Origin: Dehalococcoidia bacterium | Lineage (GTDB): Bacteria > Chloroflexota > Dehalococcoidia > UBA2979 | NCBI GenBank assembly: GCA_028279505.1 | Contig: JANQNP010000022.1 | Span: forward strand, 1-64,000 | DNA length: 64,000 bases | Direction of reading: 5' to 3' | Shown: positions 51,497-59,502 of the stretch, in pieces | How the letters are laid out: every line of letters starts with the position of its first letter | How positions within the stretch are numbered: position 1 is the stretch's first letter | Program-made: the position numbers and the translations under genes | Notes under the pieces: generated by a model | What the model saw: only the letters and a program-made list of their open reading frames with translations | What the model was told of the DNA's origin: nothing | Database searches by the model: none

Positions 51497-51796
51497 ATGG
51501 CAGTCGACGGCACGTGGAACCTGACCTTGAAGACGCCCATGGGCGACCGGCCGGTGACGGTCATCCTCACCAGCGACGGCAACGACCTGAGCGGCAAGTT
51601 CCAGGCGCCGCAGGGCGACCAGGAGTTCGAGGGCGGCACCGCCAGCGGTGACGAGGCCACCTGGAGCACCATGTTCAACGGCGCGATGGGCGAGATGAAG
51701 CTCGACTTCGTCGGCAAGGTCGACGGCGACACCATGGACGGCACCGTCCAATTCGGCTCCTTCGGCCCCGGCACCTTCACCGGCACCCGCGCCTAG
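51497..51796 (+). CDS. Small beta-barrel hypothetical protein
   Basis: A 99-residue protein of alternating beta strands: GTWNLTLKTPMGDRPVTVILTSDG, LSGKFQAPQGDQEFEGG, WSTMFNGAMGEMKLDFVGKVDG and MDGTVQFGSFGPGTFTG. This resembles the small lipocalin-like beta-barrel proteins common in Chloroflexi and Actinobacteria genomes, whose function is unknown. GGGGG lies six bases before ATG 51497. Confidence 0.75.
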   Translation: MAVDGTWNLTLKTPMGDRPVTVILTSDGNDLSGKFQAPQGDQEFEGGTASGDEATWSTMFNGAMGEMKLDFVGKVDGDTMDGTVQFGSFGPGTFTGTRA

Positions 51797-51924
51797 CGCC
51801 AACTCCCGAGGCCCGCGCCGCCTTCCGAGGACCGTGCGCCTCACCGGTCCCGCCGCCGACCACACCAGCCGGAGCGTCCGGTAGGCTGCGAGCGCCCAAT
51901 CCGCGCGCAGCCTGAGGACGTCCC

Positions 51925-53070
51925 GTGAGCCCGCAACCGTTCGAGGTCCAGTTCCCACCCGAGGCCGTGGCGGACCTCCGCCAGCGCCTCGCCAACACGC
52001 GCTGGCCCGCCGAGGTCACCGACAGCGGTTGGGACCTCGGCACCAACCTCGCCTACCTCCGCGAGCTCTGCGCGTACTGGCAGGACGGCTTCGACTTCGA
52101 CGCCCAGGCCGCCTACCTGAACCAGATGCCCCAGTTCACCACGCAGGTCGACGGCTTCGGCATCCACTACGTCCACGCCGAGGGCGTCGGGCCGAACCCG
52201 CTCCCGCTCGTCTTCACGCACGGCTGGCCCGGCACGTTCTTCGAGATCCACAAGATCCTCGACCTGCTCACCAACCCCGCCGCCCACGGGGGCGACGAGG
52301 CGGACGCCTTCACCGTCGTCGTCCCCTCGCTGCCCGGCTACGGCTACTCGGAGATCCCGACGGAGACCGGCTACGGCGTGGCACGGACGGCGCAGCTCTG
52401 GGACGGCCTGATGCAGCAGCTCGGCTACTCCCGCTACGGCGCGCAGGGCGGCGACTGGGGAGCGGTCGTCACCGCCCACCTGGGGCAGAGCTTCGCCGAG
52501 CGCGTGGTGGGCGCGCAGATCAACATGCCGTTCCCGGGTCCGATCGGCGATCGCACGCCGCAGAGCGCGGACGAGACCGCCTACCTCGAACGGGCGGCCC
52601 AGTGGCAGGCCGCGGAGGCCGCCTACCAGCGGATCCAGGGCACCAAGCCGCAAACCCTCGCATACGGCCTGACGGATTCACCGGCGGGACTGGCGGGGTG
52701 GATCACGGAGAAGCTTCGATCGTGGTCGGACTGCAACGGCGACCTCGAAACGCGCTTCTCCAAGGACGAATCACTCACGAACATCTCGATCTACTGGTTC
52801 ACCAACACGATCAACTCGAGCACCCGCTACTACTACGAGAGCGGCGCCGATCCGGCGAACCGGCTCACCCGCCCGATCGAGGCCCCGGTTGGCGTCTCGG
52901 TGTTCCCGGGCGAGATCACTGGCATGAGCGCCCCTCGCTCCTGGGTCGAGCGCGGCTGCGCCAACCTCACCCAGTGGTCAGAGCACGACCGCGGCGGCCA
53001 CTTCGCCGCCATGGAGGAACCCGAGCTGCTCGCCCAGGACATCCGCGACTTCTTCCGCCCCCTCCGCTGA
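51925..53070 (+). CDS. Epoxide hydrolase (microsomal EH family)
   Basis: A 381-residue alpha/beta hydrolase of the microsomal epoxide hydrolase type: an N-terminal EHN lid (residues about 1-60), oxyanion HGWPG (99-103), nucleophile Asp177 in QGGDWG, cap Tyr residues in STRYYYESG and His359 in DRGGHFAAME. It opens epoxides to diols, or hydrolyses esters in relatives. The GTG start is weakly supported: TAGGCT at 51882-51887 is a plausible -10 and no clear Shine-Dalgarno site is seen. Confidence 0.9.
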   Translation: MSPQPFEVQFPPEAVADLRQRLANTRWPAEVTDSGWDLGTNLAYLRELCAYWQDGFDFDAQAAYLNQMPQFTTQVDGFGIHYVHAEGVGPNPLPLVFTHGWPGTFFEIHKILDLLTNPAAHGGDEADAFTVVVPSLPGYGYSEIPTETGYGVARTAQLWDGLMQQLGYSRYGAQGGDWGAVVTAHLGQSFAERVVGAQINMPFPGPIGDRTPQSADETAYLERAAQWQAAEAAYQRIQGTKPQTLAYGLTDSPAGLAGWITEKLRSWSDCNGDLETRFSKDESLTNISIYWFTNTINSSTRYYYESGADPANRLTRPIEAPVGVSVFPGEITGMSAPRSWVERGCANLTQWSEHDRGGHFAAMEEPELLAQDIRDFFRPLR

Positions 53071-53233
53071 CCGAGGGCAGTCGTAGCTCCCGGGGACCGA
53101 CTCGCGACTCCGGCCACCGAGGGGCAGCGCAACCCGCTTGCGATGCTCCGGCTCCCACGCTAGCCTCCCCGACTTTGTGCCCGCGTCGGGCTCGAGCGCC
53201 CGAACGGGCGGAATCCGAGCGGAGGCACCTCGC

Positions 53234-53947
53234 ATGACCGACGAACAACGAATCGAGCTCCCGGGCACGGGCCGCCCCATCCCCCTCGTCGTCTGGTCCC
53301 CCACCCGAGGCCAGGCACCGGCCGCACTCGTGCTCGCCGGGCACGGCGGTGGGGGCCACAAGACCGACGGCTTCGTCACCGCCCTGCGCGTCCGCCTCCT
53401 GCCGCGCGGCATCGCCGTCGCCGCGATCGACGCCGTCGGTCACGGTGACCGCGCGTCCGGCGACCCCCAATCCGACGAGGTGATCCGCGTCATCTCCGAG
53501 GCCGCCAGCTACGACCAGATGACCGCCGACTGTACCGCCGCGCTCGATGCGCTCCTCGAGGCCGGCGAGTTCGACCCCAACGCCGTCGCCTACGCCGGCC
53601 TCTCCGGCGGCACGCTCTTCGGCCTCCCCTTCGTCGCCGCGGATCAGCGGATCCGCGCCGCCGTCCTCGGCGCCTGCGGCTACGAGGGCGCACCCCTCCT
53701 CGGCGCCGCGCCGGCCACCTTCGCCCCGCTCCTCCGCACTGCGGCGACGAGCTACGACCGGCCTGCGCTCTTCCTTCTCCAGGCCGACGACGACTTCTTC
53801 CCACCCGACGGCGGTCGCGCGCTCTACGACGACCTTGCCGCCAGCGAGAAGCAACTCATCGAGTCACCCGGCACTCACACGGAGGTCCCGCTCAGCGCGC
53901 TCGACACCGCAGCCACCTGGCTGGGCGATCACCTGACTCAGCACTAG
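53234..53947 (+). CDS. Alpha/beta hydrolase (dienelactone hydrolase-like)
   Basis: A 237-residue alpha/beta hydrolase with a HGGGGHKTD loop (37-45), nucleophile Ser124 in AGLSGGT, acid Asp in LQADDDFF and His in GTHTEV. It is close to dienelactone hydrolase-like esterases. GGAGG precedes ATG 53234 at eight bases. It follows the epoxide hydrolase on the same strand with a 163-base gap. Confidence 0.86.
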   Translation: MTDEQRIELPGTGRPIPLVVWSPTRGQAPAALVLAGHGGGGHKTDGFVTALRVRLLPRGIAVAAIDAVGHGDRASGDPQSDEVIRVISEAASYDQMTADCTAALDALLEAGEFDPNAVAYAGLSGGTLFGLPFVAADQRIRAAVLGACGYEGAPLLGAAPATFAPLLRTAATSYDRPALFLLQADDDFFPPDGGRALYDDLAASEKQLIESPGTHTEVPLSALDTAATWLGDHLTQH

Positions 53948-53976
53948 CGATTACCCCGAGCTGCGACTGCTCCATG

Positions 53977-54017
53977 TTGCATCGCGATCTAAAACATGTA
54001 ATATTTTAGTTACATGT
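53977..54017 (+). promoter_or_regulatory. ArsR-type promoter/operator, leaderless
   Basis: TTGCAT (53977-53982), 16 bases, TAATAT (53999-54004). Over the -10 lies a perfect inverted repeat, ACATGTAA and TTACATGT (53994-54001 and 54010-54017) with an 8-base AT-only-like spacer. It ends one base before the ATG at 54018. The AT content is unlike anything around it. This is the expected operator of the ArsR protein encoded immediately downstream, giving autoregulation, and the start codon would lie at the 5' end of the mRNA. Confidence 0.65.
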
Positions 54018-54842
54018 ATGACGAATCCAATCCCGATCGCCCTTCCCGACCAGCCCAGCGACGAGCTCTGGCGCGCGCTCGCCGACCCAACGCGGCGTCA
54101 CATCCTCGACCTGCTCCGCGATGGTCCGAGGATCACCGGTCAGATCGCCTCCGAGTTCTCGATCTCGCGCATCGCGGTGATGCGGCACCTCGAGGTCCTC
54201 ACCACCGCCGGCCTCGTCACCAACCGCAAGCGCGGCCGCGAACGCTGGCATTACGTCAACCTCGTGCCGCTCGTCGGCCTCGCCGATCGCTGGGCCAGCC
54301 CCGCCGCGGCCACGTGGACGCGCGGCCTCCTGCGGCTACGCGACCGCGTCGAGGCTGAGCCGATGGCGCAGGCCGACCCGCCCGCCGGCAAGGCGATCGA
54401 CATCGCCCTCGACGTCCGGATCGAGGGCACGCCCAGCCGGGTCTTCGAAGCGATGACCGCCGATCCCGGCGCCTGGTGGGGCCACCCCTACCTCCGTCCC
54501 GAAGCCACGTCACTCTCGATGGAACCAGCCCTCGGCGGTCAGTTCGTCGAGCAATGGACCGACGGCAGCGCGCTGATCGCGACCGTGACCGGGATCGAGC
54601 CGGATCGCCTCCTGCAGCTCACCGGCTCGTTCCACCTCGGCGTCGCGCTCGCCGTGGCGGAGTTCGCGCTGACGCCGGACGGCGACGCCACCGAGCTGCG
54701 CTTCACCTTCGGCGCCGTCGGCGCGATCGACGAGGAGCTGGCGTCTGGCTTCAACCTCGGCTGGCGCGACCTGCTGACCGAGCGACTCAAACAGTTCGTG
54801 GAAGACGGGACCCGGCTCGGAGTCGAGCCAGGCGACCCATAG
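54018..54842 (+). CDS. Fused ArsR-family regulator and SRPBCC (AHSA1-like) domain
   Basis: A 274-residue fusion. Residues about 10-95 are an ArsR winged helix (LWRALADPTRRHILDLLRDGPRITGQIA, then SISRIAVMRHLEVLTTAGLV as recognition helix region). Residues about 130-274 are an SRPBCC domain (SRVFEAMTADPGAWW, and the C-terminal ELASGFNLGWRDLLTERLKQFVE). The SRPBCC pocket may bind the inducer, which would make it a one-component sensor. No metal-site CxC is present. An operator overlaps its promoter. A STAS-like gene follows after 20 bases. Confidence 0.85.
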   Translation: MTNPIPIALPDQPSDELWRALADPTRRHILDLLRDGPRITGQIASEFSISRIAVMRHLEVLTTAGLVTNRKRGRERWHYVNLVPLVGLADRWASPAAATWTRGLLRLRDRVEAEPMAQADPPAGKAIDIALDVRIEGTPSRVFEAMTADPGAWWGHPYLRPEATSLSMEPALGGQFVEQWTDGSALIATVTGIEPDRLLQLTGSFHLGVALAVAEFALTPDGDATELRFTFGAVGAIDEELASGFNLGWRDLLTERLKQFVEDGTRLGVEPGDP

Positions 54843-54862
54843 GCATCAGAGCGGGGGCAATG

Positions 54863-55264
54863 ATGAACGGAACGCACGTATTCGAGGACCAGTGGGGCGC
54901 CTGCATCGACCGTCCCGAGGACGGTTACCTGGAGATCCGCTGGTACGACACGACGAAAGCGATCAGCGGCGACCAGTTCAACGACTGGCTCTCCCGCTTC
55001 GCCGGGGCCATCGCCTCAACCGGCCGCACCCGCGTCCTGGTCGACGCCACCCAGTTCCGCATGGAGATGGGCGCCATGGACATGGACTGGCGCGACGCGA
55101 ACATCATTCCGAGGTACAACGCCGCCGGCGTCGAGAAGTTCGCGTTCCAGATGCCCGAGGGCATGCCGGCCATCGGCACGCCACCCGCGCCCGAGGGCCC
55201 GGCGACCTTCCCGACCGCCTACTTCGGCACGCGCGTCGAGGCCCTGAGCTGGCTCAGCGACTGA
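54863..55264 (+). CDS. STAS/SpoIIAA-like small protein
   Basis: A 133-residue protein with alternating strands and helices and a core RTRVLVDATQFRMEMGAMDMDWRD, as in SpoIIAA-like domains (YIEVRWYDTTKAISGDQFNDWL before it). These domains may bind small lipids or act as regulators. The tandem ATG at 54860/54863 was resolved to 54863 for its 5-base distance from GGGGG. It is co-transcribed with the ArsR fusion. Confidence 0.65.
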   Translation: MNGTHVFEDQWGACIDRPEDGYLEIRWYDTTKAISGDQFNDWLSRFAGAIASTGRTRVLVDATQFRMEMGAMDMDWRDANIIPRYNAAGVEKFAFQMPEGMPAIGTPPAPEGPATFPTAYFGTRVEALSWLSD

Positions 55265-55267
55265 CCG

Positions 55268-55780
55268 CTACGCCGCGCGGACCAGCGCCGCCTGGCTGAG
55301 GCGACGGACCAGGTCCGTCGCCTTCGCGATCGTGAACGTCAGGTACAGCATCGACTCGACGCTGTACTCGTTGACCGGCGGGTCGCCCTCGGCCTGCAGA
55401 TCGCGGCCGGCGATATCCCGCAGCGTGATCCCGCGGTAGACCCCATCCTCGCCCCGCTCCCACGAGGCGTAGACGTACCGGTTCCGCCAGGACAGCACGT
55501 CGTCCGCGTCGTCCTTGACCAGCTCTTCGACGGCCTCCAGCACCGGCTCGTAGAAGCTGAGGTACGCACCCTCCGCGGCCAGCCGCCGCACCTCGAGGAC
55601 CAGCGGCCGCGCCGTCAACCCGTTCAACCGCGTCGGCGCCTCACCCAGGTTCCGCACCCCCGTGTAGGCGAGCGCCAGCAGCGCGCGCTCCAGCCGCGCC
55701 GACTCGATCACGAGGCGGCCGATCTGCTCCGCCACCTCGCTGAGCGCGGGGTCCATCGGCCGCGTCTTCCAGTCGTCCAT
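55268..55780 (-). CDS. Hypothetical helical protein
   Basis: A 170-residue protein predicted to be mostly helical: EVAEQIGRLVIESARLERALLALAY, EVRRLAAEGAYLSFYEPVLEAVEELV and ATDLVRRLSQA. I do not recognise a family. It has no signal, membrane or metal motif. It converges with the STAS-like gene, stops being three bases apart. Confidence 0.6.
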   Translation of the reverse strand: MDDWKTRPMDPALSEVAEQIGRLVIESARLERALLALAYTGVRNLGEAPTRLNGLTARPLVLEVRRLAAEGAYLSFYEPVLEAVEELVKDDADDVLSWRNRYVYASWERGEDGVYRGITLRDIAGRDLQAEGDPPVNEYSVESMLYLTFTIAKATDLVRRLSQAALVRAA

Positions 55781-55855
55781 GGGACGACTATCGGCGCGTT
55801 CCCCCGGAGCCCGAACCGGGAATCACCGGAGACCGACGTTGGCCAGAGACATGCC

Positions 55856-55891
55856 TTGACAGACATATTTCTATATGGCAATATCTTGGCC
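55856..55891 (+). promoter_or_regulatory. ArsR-type promoter/operator, leaderless
   Basis: TTGACA (55856-55861), a perfect -35, then 17 bases and CAATAT (55879-55884), ending seven bases before the ATG at 55892. Between and over these lies an AT-rich, imperfect inverted repeat with two ATAT half sites (ATATTTC and GGCAATAT). As at 54018, the promoter drives an ArsR gene and leaves no room for a Shine-Dalgarno site. Confidence 0.6.
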
Positions 55892-56227
55892 ATGAGCACG
55901 TTCACCGTCCTCGCCGAGCCGAACCGCCGCCTCCTGCTGGATGCGATGCGTGAGGCGCCCCAGACCGTTGGGGCGCTCGTGGACATCCTCGGGCTGAGCC
56001 AGCCCGCCGTGTCGAAACACTTGCGGATCCTGCGTGAGGCCGGCCTGGTGAACGTGCGCCCGGACGGCCAGCGCCGCTGGTACGAGTTGAACGCGGCGCC
56101 GCTCGCCGACCTCGACGCGTGGCTCGAGCCGTACCGGCAGCTCTGGTCGGACCGCTTGGACGACCTGGAACGACATCTCGACCGTAAGGCGTCCGGCAAG
56201 CCCGACGCCAAGCACCAGAAGGACTGA
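55892..56227 (+). CDS. ArsR-family transcriptional regulator
   Basis: A 111-residue winged-helix protein of the ArsR/SmtB family: LAEPNRRLLLDAMREAPQTVGALVDILGLSQPAVSKHLRILREAGLVNVRPDGQRRWYEL, with the DNA-recognition helix at about 43-57. It has no metal-binding Cys pairs. Its downstream neighbour, three bases later, encodes an SRPBCC protein, the usual partner of this subgroup, and both probably respond to a small organic ligand. The promoter is described separately. Confidence 0.88.
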   Translation: MSTFTVLAEPNRRLLLDAMREAPQTVGALVDILGLSQPAVSKHLRILREAGLVNVRPDGQRRWYELNAAPLADLDAWLEPYRQLWSDRLDDLERHLDRKASGKPDAKHQKD

Positions 56228-56230
56228 ACC

Positions 56231-56788
56231 ATGACCGCGGAAGCCATGCCGATCACCGCCGACCACGACGGCGTCATCGGAACCACCGAGGACGGACGAG
56301 CCTTCCTCCGCTTCGAGCGCCACCTCGATCACCCGGTCGAGCGCGTCTGGGAAGCGATCTCCGACCCGTCGGAACTCGAGCAGTGGCTCGCCCACCGCGT
56401 CGAGCTCGAGCCACGCGTCGGCGGCCGCTTCGTGCTCCACCTCGGCGGCCCCAACAACGACGAGGTCCCCACACCCGGCGAGGTGACCGTCTTCGACCCG
56501 CCCCACACCCTCGAAGCGGCCGGCGGCGGCGAGGACGGCGTCATGCGCTGGGAACTCGCCCCGGACGGCGCGGGCTGCCGCCTGACCTTCACGCACACGC
56601 TCATGCCGGGGGAGCGGCCTCGGAACTCCGTCCTCGCCGGCTGGCACTTCCTCCACGACCAGCTCCCGGCCGCGCTCGCGGGGCAGCCCGTCGACTGGCA
56701 CGCCCTCGAGGCAACGCGCACCGAGCACGGCAACATCGCGCGCATCGAGGAGATCTACTGGCACTACCGGAACCAGCAGCGCGGCTAG
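56231..56788 (+). CDS. SRPBCC (AHSA1-like) domain protein
   Basis: A 185-residue START/AHSA1-like protein: LRFERHLDHPVERVWEAISDPSELEQWL, then beta strands through FTHTLMPGERPRNSVLAGWHFLHDQL. It has a hydrophobic ligand pocket. It starts three bases after the ArsR gene, hence in the same operon and probably a ligand-binding partner or enzyme. No catalytic motif is visible. Confidence 0.86.
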   Translation: MTAEAMPITADHDGVIGTTEDGRAFLRFERHLDHPVERVWEAISDPSELEQWLAHRVELEPRVGGRFVLHLGGPNNDEVPTPGEVTVFDPPHTLEAAGGGEDGVMRWELAPDGAGCRLTFTHTLMPGERPRNSVLAGWHFLHDQLPAALAGQPVDWHALEATRTEHGNIARIEEIYWHYRNQQRG

Positions 56789-56802
56789 CGAGGGGTACGC
56801 AA

Positions 56803-57093
56803 ATGCCAACCTACGAACACACCGCCCAGCCGGCGTCCCCAACCGACGGAATCGCGACCCAGGTCGAGGCGATGCGGTCCTTCTGGACCGAACGCCTCGA
56901 CCACCTCGAGCGGCTGAGCGAGAACCGCGGGCGAAGCTCTGCCCTCGATGTACTGGGCATGCTGCTCTCGAGGTTCAACCACCTCGGCGAGCCGGGTGAC
57001 CCCACGATGCTCGTGGCTCTCGATCGCAGACGCGCCGCCAGCGAGCGCGAACGCGAGATCGCGATCTCGACGTACATCCTGATCTCGGGCTAG
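56803..57093 (+). CDS. Small hypothetical protein in ArsR operon
   Basis: A 96-residue, hydrophilic, mostly helical protein (QVEAMRSFWTERLDHLERLSENR and DRRRAASEREREIAISTYI). I see no known family. It starts 14 bases after the SRPBCC stop, with GGGG ten bases before ATG 56803, so it is probably the third gene of that operon. Confidence 0.55.
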   Translation: MPTYEHTAQPASPTDGIATQVEAMRSFWTERLDHLERLSENRGRSSALDVLGMLLSRFNHLGEPGDPTMLVALDRRRAASEREREIAISTYILISG

Positions 57094-57097
57094 GACG

Positions 57098-57103
57098 TAC
57101 GCT
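57098..57103 (+). promoter_or_regulatory. -10 element for leaderless Nudix gene
   Basis: TACGCT ends six bases before the ATG at 57110 and no Shine-Dalgarno site is present. The -35 is not clear. Confidence 0.4.
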
Positions 57104-57109
57104 CTCGCC

Positions 57110-57589
57110 ATGACCACCGAGCCCGAGCAGCGAATCGGCGCGGTCGCCGTCGGCGTCATCGTCCAGGATGGCCACGTCCTCCTCGAGCCGATGGCGAAGT
57201 GGCTGAACACCGGCCTGATGTGGCGCGCGATCGGCGGCTTCATCGAGTTCGGCGAGTACGCCGCCGACGCGATCGTGCGCGAGTTCAAGGAAGAGCTGAA
57301 TCGAGACATCGAGGTCGTTCGACTCCTCGAGGTCTACGAGAACATCGTGACCTTCGATCCCGCGTCCGGGCCGCTCGACGTCCACGAGACCGTGTTCCTC
57401 TACGAGCTCCGCTTCGCCCCGCACGATCGCCCGACAGACCTCGAACCGCTCGCCTCCTACGAACAGGACGCCCCCGCCGGCGAGGAGCACTCCGCCGCCC
57501 ACTGGCTCCCGACGTCAGAGCTGCTCGCGGGCGAGCACCCCGTCTTCCCGCCGACCCTCGTCGACCTGCTGGCACCGCTGCTCGACTAA
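57110..57589 (+). CDS. Nudix hydrolase
   Basis: A 159-residue Nudix hydrolase. The Nudix box runs from Gly43 to about 64 (GFIEFGEYAADAIVREFKEEL), with Arg57, Glu58, Glu61 and Glu62 as metal and catalytic residues; the Gly after EEL is Asn here. It cleaves a nucleoside diphosphate-X compound that cannot be identified. The start may be leaderless, as a -10-like hexamer sits 6 bases upstream. Confidence 0.9.
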   Translation: MTTEPEQRIGAVAVGVIVQDGHVLLEPMAKWLNTGLMWRAIGGFIEFGEYAADAIVREFKEELNRDIEVVRLLEVYENIVTFDPASGPLDVHETVFLYELRFAPHDRPTDLEPLASYEQDAPAGEEHSAAHWLPTSELLAGEHPVFPPTLVDLLAPLLD

Positions 57590-57603
57590 CCTCGCCGCGC
57601 CGC

Positions 57604-57609
57604 TACTAT
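57604..57609 (+). promoter_or_regulatory. Candidate -10 of hydroxyacid dehydrogenase gene
   Basis: TACTAT, 35 bases before the GTG start at 57645, in a 55-base gap. The -35 is weak. Confidence 0.35.
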
Positions 57610-57644
57610 TCGGCGGAACCGGCGACAGCTCCGAGGCGGCGCGC

Positions 57645-58613
57645 GTGAACATCCTGATCATGACCAGCGTGACGATGATGGAGGTCGATGACGCCATCCT
57701 CGATCGCGTCCGCGAGGCCGCCGGCGACGACGCCGAGATCACCGTCACCACCAGCCCCGGCGAGGCCATCGAGGCCGCACCAGACGCCGAGGTGATCTTC
57801 GGCCGGATCGACGAGCGGATCTTCGAGCGCGCGAAGAAGCTCCGCTGGGTGCACGCCTCGACGGCCGGCGCCGACGCCTACCTCTTCGACGCCTTCAAGC
57901 AGAGCGACGTCCTGCTCTCCGGCGACAAGGGCCTCGTCGGCAGCCACCTCGCCGAAACCGCTTTCGGCCTGCTCCTCGCGATCACGAGGCGGATCGACCA
58001 GGCCATCCTCGACGGCCCCGATTCGTGGGATCACCGCGTCGACTACCGCCGCCAGGAGTTCGAGCTCGACGGCCTCACCATGGGCATCGTCGGCTTCGGC
58101 GGCACCGGCAAGGCGATCGCGCAGCGGGCCGCCGCCTTCGGCATGCGCTGCATCGCCGTCGACCGCGAGCCGGTCGCCCCCACCGCCGAGGTACCCGACG
58201 TCTGGCAGTTCGATCGCCTCGACGAGCTGCTCGCCGAGTCGGATGTCATCGCCTCTGGCCTCCCACTGACCGAGGAAACGCGCGAGCTCTTCGACGCGCG
58301 TGCCTTCGAGCTGATGAAGCCGACCGCCGTCTTTGTCAACGTCACCCGCGGCGAGGTCTACGACGGCCTCGCCCTCGCGCGAGCGATCGAGGACGGCCAG
58401 ATCTACGCCGCCGGCCTCGACGTCGCGCCCGAGGAGCCACTGCCTGCGGACCACCCGCTCTGGACCACGAAGAACGTCGTCATGACCCCGCACACCGCCG
58501 GCGCGAGCCAGCTCCGTGTCGGTCGCAACCTCGATCGGTTCTGCCGCAACCTGGCGCGATTCCGCGCCGGCGAGCCCTTGGAAGGCGCGATCGCGAAAGA
58601 CCTCGGATACTAG
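57645..58613 (+). CDS. D-2-hydroxyacid dehydrogenase (NAD-dependent)
   Basis: A 322-residue member of the D-isomer 2-hydroxyacid dehydrogenase family. The NAD motif is G150-x-G152-x-x-G155 in IVGFGGTG; the catalytic residues are Arg235 in VTRGEVYD, Glu264 in APEEPLP and His283 in TPHTAG. It reduces a 2-keto acid or oxidises its D-hydroxy form; the family (glyoxylate, phosphoglycerate and other substrates) does not allow a more precise call. GTG start. Confidence 0.9.
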   Translation: MNILIMTSVTMMEVDDAILDRVREAAGDDAEITVTTSPGEAIEAAPDAEVIFGRIDERIFERAKKLRWVHASTAGADAYLFDAFKQSDVLLSGDKGLVGSHLAETAFGLLLAITRRIDQAILDGPDSWDHRVDYRRQEFELDGLTMGIVGFGGTGKAIAQRAAAFGMRCIAVDREPVAPTAEVPDVWQFDRLDELLAESDVIASGLPLTEETRELFDARAFELMKPTAVFVNVTRGEVYDGLALARAIEDGQIYAAGLDVAPEEPLPADHPLWTTKNVVMTPHTAGASQLRVGRNLDRFCRNLARFRAGEPLEGAIAKDLGY

Positions 58614-58645
58614 TCTCGACCGACCCGACGCCCCGAGGAGCGCTT

Positions 58646-58831
58646 ATGTCCGACGAAGTCCCCACCACGATCAGCGCATTCGACGAACGCTGGTGGGAGG
58701 GGCCGCTCGCCCGTCGCCGGCTCGGGCACCAGCTCGGCGACGACTGGGGCGACTGCCCGTATCCGGAATGCGCGTGGCGTGGAGCGCGGCCGGGCGACGA
58801 GAACCTGGTGTTCCCAGCGGCGCCGCCCTGA
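58646..58831 (+). CDS. Small hypothetical protein (61 aa)
   Basis: A 61-residue protein, acidic and aromatic: AFDERWWEGPLARRRLGHQLGDDWGDCPYPECAW. It has one CxxxxC pair that could bind a metal, but no family is recognised. GAGGAG lies six bases before ATG 58646. It follows the hydroxyacid dehydrogenase by 32 bases and probably shares its transcript. Confidence 0.6.
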   Translation: MSDEVPTTISAFDERWWEGPLARRRLGHQLGDDWGDCPYPECAWRGARPGDENLVFPAAPP

Positions 58832-58942
58832 CGCTCCACTGCAGCGAATCATCTCGCGGTGCTCCAGGTTGGAGACGCCACCCCCTTTGTCCCCGAAGAC
58901 TACGCCGAGTAGCGGCAGTTCCTGACCGAAAGAGGAGTCAGC

Positions 58943-59494
58943 ATGACCCGTCTGCCCAATCTCCTCGACCGTGATGCGGTCCCGCCCGAACTGGTCGACG
59001 CCTACGACCGCGTCGCCTCGTACCGCAACGGCGCCGTCTCCGGCCCGTACGGCATCCTGCTCCACAGCCCGCAGCTCGCCGAACGCGCCGCCGCGCTCGG
59101 CCAGTTCGTCCGCTGGAACTCCGACCTCACCCCGGCGCAGCGCGAAACCGCCATCATCACCGCCGCTCGCCACTGGGACGCCGAGCTGATGTGGGGCTCG
59201 CACGTCCGCCTCGCCCGCGAAGCCGGGGTGCGCGAAGAGGTGATCGCGGCGGTCGGCTCCCGCACCGCGCTCGACACGCTCGAGGCAGGCGAGGCAGCGA
59301 TCGTCGTCTACGTCCGCGAGCTCCTCGAAGCCAACCGCGTCAGCGCCCCAACCTTCGAAGCCCTGCAACCGATCGTCGGCGACGCCGGCATCGTCGACCT
59401 CACCGGGCTCGTCGGCTACTACGCCGTCGTCGGCTTCACGCTCAACGCCTTCGAGGTCCCGCCACCCGCCGGCGTCGATCCGCTGCCGGCCTAG
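58943..59494 (+). CDS. Carboxymuconolactone decarboxylase family protein
   Basis: A 183-residue CMD/AhpD-like protein: ETAIITAARHWDAELMWGSHVRLAREAG and DLTGLVGYYAVVGFTLNAFEVP. It lacks the AhpD CxxC. It is a paralogue of the gene at 39632, with the same C-terminal block. AAGAGGAG precedes ATG 58943. The following kinase-like gene begins 8 bases after its stop. Confidence 0.87.
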   Translation: MTRLPNLLDRDAVPPELVDAYDRVASYRNGAVSGPYGILLHSPQLAERAAALGQFVRWNSDLTPAQRETAIITAARHWDAELMWGSHVRLAREAGVREEVIAAVGSRTALDTLEAGEAAIVVYVRELLEANRVSAPTFEALQPIVGDAGIVDLTGLVGYYAVVGFTLNAFEVPPPAGVDPLPA

Positions 59495-59502
59495 CGCGGA
59501 CG

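Noticed and set aside
53190..53214. GC inverted repeats upstream of the alpha/beta hydrolase at 53234
   Set aside because: Several weak alternative stems overlap and none is long or followed by U residues.
58850..58915. Short frame ending in TAG that reads VLQVGDATPFVPEDYAE
   Set aside because: It has redoxin-like words but no start or ribosome site, its stop is TAG, and it runs into the ribosome site of the next gene. It may be a remnant but cannot be supported.
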